Source of the DNA: Folioceros fuciformis
Lineage: Eukaryota > Anthocerotophyta > Anthocerotopsida > Anthocerotales
Direction of reading: 5' to 3'
Length of the DNA stretch: 24,315 bases
Assembly (NCBI GenBank): GCA_049999805.1
Contig: JBNGIO010006054.1
Coordinates: 1 to 24,315 of the forward strand
In this document: positions 20,191 through 24,315 of the stretch, one piece after another
Layout: the number at the start of each line of letters is the position of its first letter
Numbering within the stretch: the first letter of the stretch is position 1
Notes under the pieces: model-generated
The model's input: the letters and a program-made list of their open reading frames with translations, nothing else
Told to the model about the DNA's origin: nothing
Databases searched by the model: none
Program-made: the position numbers and the translations under genes

Positions 20191-20984
20191 TACTTTAACA
20201 ATACTCTCCCCTGTTGGTTCGTCATAGGGTAGTGCAACTGAGTTGCTATACCAAGAGACTAACTCATCAAATACCACATCCCTGCTTATCAGGATCTCAT
20301 GTGTGGATGGCACATAACACTTATATGCCTTCCTATTTCGTGCATACCCCAGAAAAACACTCTTTACTTCTTTAGGATCCAGCTTCCTACGCTTCTCATC
20401 AAGTACATGCACATATACAATGCACCCAAACACTGTCAAATGCCTAATATCCGGCTTATAGCCATACAGTCTCTCAATTGGTGTAGCATCATGAATTCCT
20501 ACCGTAGGAGTTCGATTCAGTACATACACTGCTGCCATCACTGCTTTTGCCCAATAATCATTAGGTAAGCACTTCTCATTCAACATTGCCCTTGCTGTTT
20601 CCATGACTACCCGATTCTTCCTCTCTGCAACACCATTCTGCTGTGGTGTGTATCTACAAGTCAGCTGTCTTCGTATACCATGATTTGCAAGATACCTATC
20701 AAACGCATTTGAGACATATTCTCCCCCTCCATCTAACTTAGACAAGAGATGGAGCAGCTGAATTCATTTTCAACATGCTTTTTGAAGTCCTTGAAAGACT
20801 CAAACACTTCATCCTTATGCTTCAGTATGTACAGCCACATGTACCTGCTGAAATCATCAATGAAGGAGACATAGTAGTGGGCTCCTCCAAACAATGCATT
20901 CTGTGAAGGACCCCATACATCAGAGTGTATCAATTGCAAAGGTCTCGAGCTGTTCTGCACGTGTCGCACAAATGGAAACCTTGA
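20191..20984 (-). pseudogene. Copia III integrase core
   Basis: Two minus-strand pieces make up the core. 20982-20733 carries the first catalytic block (LIHSDVWGPSQ) and FIDDFSRYMWLY. After a one-base frameshift near 20740, the second carries LDGGGEYVSNAF and YTPQQNGVAERKN (catalytic Glu), then FGCIVYVHVLDEKRRKL and VFLGYARNRKAYKCY. A TAG at about 20984-20982 separates it from the zinc-binding part upstream. The D-D-E residues can all be located. It inserted the cDNA into host DNA. Confidence 0.92.
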
Positions 20985-21650
20985 CTATTTTCCAAATTGA
21001 CATGTAGAACACACATGACCAAGATCAGCATGCTTGAACTTGGGCAATCCTTCCACCACGCTTTTCTGTTGCATAGATTTCAGCTTCTTTATGTTCACAT
21101 GCCCAATCCTCTTATGCCATATTTCAACATCACGTATGGCACCTGCATCATTTGTAAACATTGCTGCATTTAACTCTGGAATGGATGCATCCAGAGTGAA
21201 CATCCGTCCATTCCTACTACCTTTAGCAATCAGTTTGCATTCTCTGTCATATTCTTCAATAAAGCATCCATCTTTATTGAATCGAACCTGCAGATTTTGT
21301 TCAGCCATCTGTCCAACAGACAATAGGTTCTTCGTAATGGTTGGAACATGCAACACATCTTGCAGACTCTTCTGCTGACCATTCGACATCCTAAGAGGAA
21401 CAATTCCTCTATGCTTTATGTCATGTTGGGTGTCATCTCCTATACACATATGACCATGGGGACTTGCATCCATCTTGTTAAACCACTCGCCATGCGGAGT
21501 CATGTGGTTTGATGCTTCTTAATTAATGTACCATCTCTCATCATTCTACCCATCCTGTTCAGAGAGATGTTGCATGGCAAACAACCTATCCTGGTCATTT
21601 CCAGCATTACTAGAGGAGGCATAGTTCCCATGCTGCCTTCCTTTTCCTCT
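20985..21650 (-). pseudogene. Copia III protease and integrase zinc-binding region
   Basis: The minus frame holds the protease at about 21510-21545. Its active site reads W-Y-I-N-stop-E-A-S-N-H where copia has WxxDSGASxH, so the catalytic Asp codon is AAT, a stop replaces the next residue and Gly is Glu. Downstream are IPLRM-like and VLHVPTITKNLLSVGQM blocks, then the gag-pre-integrase HHCC region (EIWHKRIGHVNIKKL ... CSTCQFGK). The protease that matured gag-pol is plainly dead in this copy. Confidence 0.88.
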
Positions 21651-22481
21651 CATGTCTGCTTGTTGCTTATAGCAGTCCTTAGCAATATGACCAACCTTTC
21701 CACAATAGTAACACTCCTTGTCTCTATTGGAATGGTCATGAGATTGAAAAGAACCATCTCTTCCTCTTGTGGCTCTACTTGCGCCTCTAAAACTTCCAGA
21801 ATCTCTCTGTGGCCTCTCCCACGTTGGTTAGAAAACAAAACAGTGTCTCTCCCTTGAGACATACCTGATCCTGTGTTCAGACCAAGCTTGACTTCCTCAT
21901 GCAGCAACAAAGCAACCAATTCATCCCAACTTGGGGACTCAGCTCTCACAGAGATTGATGTGTCAAAGGACTTGTATTCCTTGCCAAGTCCGTTTAGAGT
22001 AATTGCAACCATGTCATCTTCCGTCACACTTGCAGCGATTGTAGCAAGCTGATCAGCTATGGTCTTCACCTCTGTTGTATACACGAGTATGGATCTGCTT
22101 CCTCGTGACAAGTTGTTGAACTGTTGCTTCAACTGGATTTTCCTATCATGTGTGACATTCCCATAGTTCCTCATGAGTATGTCCCATGCATCCTTCGGAG
22201 ACTCACATCCCGTGATCTGTATGACCATAGCATCTGAAATACTTAAGGAGAGCCAGTGTAACACTTTACATGCTCTTTCAGTCCAATGCTTGTGAGCAGT
22301 CTTTTGCTCCTGTGATGGAGTACGATCCATCTCCGGTTCACTCTCATCACATGTGCAGAGGTCCCAATAGCCTCTACCTACCAAGAAGTTCTTCATCCTG
22401 AACTTCCACAAAGCAAAATTCTTGATATCCAACTTCTCTCCCACAACCTGAGAGATTGTCTGATCCCTGCACGCTAGCCAT
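21651..22481 (-). pseudogene. Copia III gag
   Basis: The best start is an ATG at 22481-22479 (MASVQGSDNLS); after a one-base shift the frame enters EKLDIKNFALWKFRMKNFL. Further conserved gag segments are CKVLHWLSLSISDAMV, AWDILMRNYGN, LKQQFNNLSRG and DDMVAITLNGLGKEYKSF. A second one-base shift near 21815 moves the frame so that the CCHC knuckle CYYCGKVGHIAKDC (about 21670-21715) is read. An open frame also extends upstream of the ATG only through a GTG codon, so I reject that start. Gag forms the particle and the knuckle binds element RNA. Confidence 0.88.
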
Positions 22482-23076
22482 GATTCAAGCTCCTTTATGC
22501 ACCAACACTTGTCCTGCACCTCAGTTCAGTTGCCTTCTCTTGCTTGCTGTGCCACCAAGTCCCTTGTGGACAAATTGTCAAAACACTTTCATGCGTCTTC
22601 TAACAGATGGTTTTGACAATCTTGAGTGCAACTCCCTACATTGCTGTAGAGCTCCAGCACTCCACAAGCCTCAATCATATCTCAAAAATTCCTGAATGTG
22701 CAACTAACTCTTTGCTAAGCAAAAACAGCCTTTGCTCAAGCTTTCAAAAGTAAAAAAAAACAGAACACTATTTGCCAAGTTTAGGCCTTCCTCCTCAAAA
22801 ATCCTGGGCCTGCTGTGGCTTCCACGGCTTGGTTGCCTCCAGTAGTTGCTGCTCCTCCTGAGTCTCTCCCTCTTGTGCCTCTCGAGTGCTCTTGCGCTTG
22901 TGGCGCCTGTTGCGGCTTCCTACGCCGCCTACGCCGCTGCGCCTCNNNNNNNNNNNNNNNNNNNNNNNNNNNNNNNNNNNNNNNNNNNNNNNNNNNNNNN
23001 NNNNNNNNNNNNNNNNNNNNNNNNNNNNNNNNNNNNNNNNNNNNNATAGCCACCATGGCTGCCGACGCTCTCTCTG
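22482..23076 (-). other. Copia III 5' leader with 100-N gap
   Basis: This is the untranslated leader between primer site and gag, with N at 22946-23045. Next to the gap it is GC-rich and low-complexity (GCCGCC/GCGCC-like), and on the minus strand it would encode an Arg/Gln/Ala-rich stretch. Near gag it has a perfect 11-bp inverted repeat at 22574-22620. Confidence 0.7.
22574..22620. other. Stem-loop in Copia III leader
   Basis: ATTGTCAAAAC at 22574-22584 and its exact complement GTTTTGACAAT at 22610-22620 enclose a 25-base loop, about 93 bases before the gag ATG. Its position suits a packaging, dimerisation or translation element, but function is inferred from position only. Confidence 0.6.
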
Positions 23077-23088
23077 GCTCTGATACCA
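23077..23088 (-). promoter_or_regulatory. Copia III primer binding site (initiator tRNA-Met)
   Basis: On the minus strand TGGTATCAGAGC (extending to a further C) follows the LTR end TTCAACA with no gap. It is the same primer as Copia II. Confidence 0.95.
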
Positions 23089-23339
23089 TGTTGAAATAGC
23101 ACCACTAGCTTAGATGGACTCCACAATACATTCCTTATGGTGCACAGGATGCTACATATATAGCCTTTAGGCGGGGCAACCCTCGATAAGGTAAGCCTTA
23201 GTCTCGAGGGTGCAATATCCTGGTATATCTTGATAACACTTAGGTGGTAGATAACTACAAGTTCAATATAGGATAATCTACACTATCCTAAGTGTTGTAT
23301 GCTCTTAATAACAATTCAGTTAGAGCTTGATTTATAACA
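23089..23339 (-). repeat. Copia III 5' LTR (251 bp)
   Basis: This is the transcription-driving LTR of Copia III and a direct repeat of 18026-18286. On the minus strand it has GGCTATATATGTAG, a TATA-like site that reads GGCTCTACATGTAG in the other LTR. It lacks the 10-base insertion of that copy. The hairpin at 23179-23211 is identical in both. Confidence 0.95.
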
Positions 23340-23344
23340 CTTCT
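23340..23344. repeat. Target site duplication CTTCT, right copy (Copia III)
   Basis: CTTCT directly follows the LTR end TATAACA and matches 18021-18025. Sequence beyond is LINE ORF1. Confidence 0.93.
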
Positions 23345-24315
23345 TCCCTACTTTCCACACCTACCCCAGAGGTTCCTTGATCTATCTCGCTATGACTACT
23401 ACAGGACAAAGGGCAAACCTTCTCCCACTCCTGTTTTGCAGCCAGGGACAAGAAGGAATCACCGTGCAAGCTCACCCTTGGAGGTACTCCAGTGACGGTG
23501 CCAGCGTCTGAAACATCGCCTAAGAACGCACAATTCTCCCCCTTAATTCTGGAAGCAAGGGACCTCTTTATCTCTTTAGCATCCTGTCCACCTTTGCCCA
23601 GCACCTCCTTCACCTCAGAGCCCATCGTTTGCACAAAAGATGGGTCCTCCACCTGACCTCCCACGTTGGCATCCCTGAGAACTGCATCCGAGATCGCCGT
23701 CATGTGTTTGGCGAGGAGGCTTTCTGTCGAAAATGCCTCTCCTCTCTGAGAGGACCTAGCCTGGAATGCTCTGGCATTGGAGACCAGCTGATCTCCCTTC
23801 TTCCCCTGGCCAGACTGATGACACTTTGCAGCACACCCCACCAACATCTCTTCTTCTTCCCTAGCTGCAAAACCCAAACTAGAGACACCTTGGTCTCTCT
23901 CACTGTGATGGCCACAAGAACACTAGCAAACTCCACCCCGCTCCCGCCCCGCCTCTAGGGACGGGGAGGATTCACCCTGCAAGCAATCCCTTGGAGGATC
24001 CATAGCAAATACCTGCTCTGGTTGTGGGGCAACTTCCGAACGAGAAACAGCGTGATTCAGAAGTGGTGGAACGTGTGCTCCATCAACCTTCTGATCCTTG
24101 ATGTGGAGGCAAAACCCCGGGCACTGATTGCCGACGGGTCCCACCTTTAGTAACCACACTTATCCCACTGTCGTTGAGACATTAGGTTTCGTTCCCACGA
24201 AGGAGCGATGGGGTTCCTTGCTGCTGTGGATGGAGGGTCGGACTTGATCGACTCGATGACGGATTCGAGGGCTCCCCTCCAGCTCCGATCAGGCGTAGGA
24301 CAGGCCTCGCTGTCC
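23340..24315 (-). pseudogene. LINE ORF1, N-terminal portion (first and second repeat modules)
   Basis: The minus frame can be followed from the window edge to the Copia III junction. It includes LKVGPVGNQCPGFCLHIKD, a first partial module (DPPRDCLQGESSPSLEAG...ERDQG) and a full second module from about 23880 (AAREEEEMLVGCAAKCHQSG; SLLAKHMTAISDAVLRDANV; SLASRIKGENCAF; GVPPRVSLHGDSF; HSEIDQGTSG). A stop lies between the modules (TAG near 23925), and another near 24160-24170. The second module matches the C-terminal portion at 17512-18025 across the Copia III insertion. The ORF1 start and any N-terminal domain are beyond the right edge. I recognise no named domain. Assignment rests on linkage to ORF2. 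Confidence 0.72.

Larger units (their letters stand above)
18026..23339 (-). mobile_element. Copia III: complete-boundary Ty1/copia retrotransposon
   Basis: Direct LTRs (TGTTGAAATAG...TAACA) flank an internal region with primer site, leader, gag, protease, integrase, RT, RNase H and polypurine tract, all on the minus strand, and the element is bounded by the CTTCT duplication. Its proteins differ clearly from Copia I/II (CYYCGKVGHIAKDC knuckle, DADWAG RNase H), so it is a different copia lineage. By eye the LTRs differ at 13 of about 251 positions plus a 10-bp indel, so it inserted earlier than Copia II. Multiple frameshifts and stops make it dead. Confidence 0.95.
5427..24315 (-). mobile_element. 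L1-type LINE, 3' end at left, split by Copia II and Copia III
   Basis: Read on the minus strand, the order is ORF1 (24315 to 16840, interrupted), linker, ORF2 (about 16200 to 5678, interrupted), 3' UTR and a short A-tail ending at 5427. ORF2 has an apurinic-type endonuclease, RT and a zinc-binding C-terminus, the arrangement of plant L1 elements. Without the two copia insertions (plus one TSD copy each) the LINE part in the window is roughly 7.4 kb. Its 5' end is beyond the right edge. The frame is continuous across both insertion points once the copia DNA is removed. Many stops, frameshifts and a damaged RT active site show it is dead. Confidence 0.9.

Noticed and set aside
22482-22519. Copia III gag starting at 22519
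   Set aside because: That codon is GTG and the sequence up to 22482 has no gag character; an ATG at 22481 in a neighbouring frame leads into the conserved gag after one frameshift.
18021-23344. Two separate LINE ORF1 copies flanking Copia III
   Set aside because: The frame and the CTTCT duplication join exactly, so the two sides are one ORF1 with internal repeats rather than two LINEs.
1-24315. CRISPR arrays, tRNA or rRNA genes, bacterial operons
   Set aside because: No regularly spaced repeats, cloverleaf or rRNA segments were seen; the only tRNA-related sequences are the two primer binding sites.

Overview
This window is a stack of plant-type transposable elements in advanced decay. I see no intact host gene. 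Three Ty1/copia lineages (initiator-tRNA-Met primer sites, CCHC gag, protease, integrase and YVDD reverse transcriptase in that order) and an L1-type LINE with a zinc-binding C-terminus point to a land-plant nuclear genome. The species cannot be named from this sequence. Two runs of exactly 100 N (9764-9863 and 22946-23045) are assembly gaps.

Layout. 3-2891 (+) is a copia pol remnant (integrase end, RT, RNase H), interrupted at 1080-1473 by a solo LTR of another element with a perfect 5-bp target duplication. 2915-about 4070 (-) is an unidentified coding-like region containing a clean 113-bp spliceosomal-type intron. 4071-4343 is AT-rich and unassigned. 4344-5426 (-) is a decayed copia gag-protease. 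From 5427 to the right edge (-) lies one LINE, 3' end at left: 3' UTR and short A-tail, ORF2 (endonuclease, RT, zinc-binding end), linker, and ORF1 built of repeated modules. The LINE is split twice by younger copia elements. Copia II (9568-15739, TSD GATCT) sits in the endonuclease, and Copia III (18026-23339, TSD CTTCT) sits in ORF1. Removing either element restores the LINE reading frame across the junction, so the nesting order is secure.

Copia II is structurally complete: two LTRs of about 232 bp with 3 differences by eye, a primer site, a polypurine tract, and a gag-pol frame broken by one frameshift and three stops. It also has an open 163-codon reading frame between the primer site and gag. 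This encodes a basic N-terminus and a probable coiled coil and is not part of the usual copia layout. Copia III is older (LTRs about 5% different plus a 10-bp indel) and has many frameshifts and stops. Every autonomous element here carries broken catalytic motifs, and most breaks are explained by C-to-T or G-to-A changes, consistent with long silencing by cytosine methylation.

The items most worth a second look are the extra ORF in Copia II, the tandem modules in LINE ORF1, the intron-bearing minus-strand pseudogene, and the perfect LTR and leader hairpins of Copia III. Nothing suggests a working multi-gene system. The biology is insertion history, element architecture and mutational decay.
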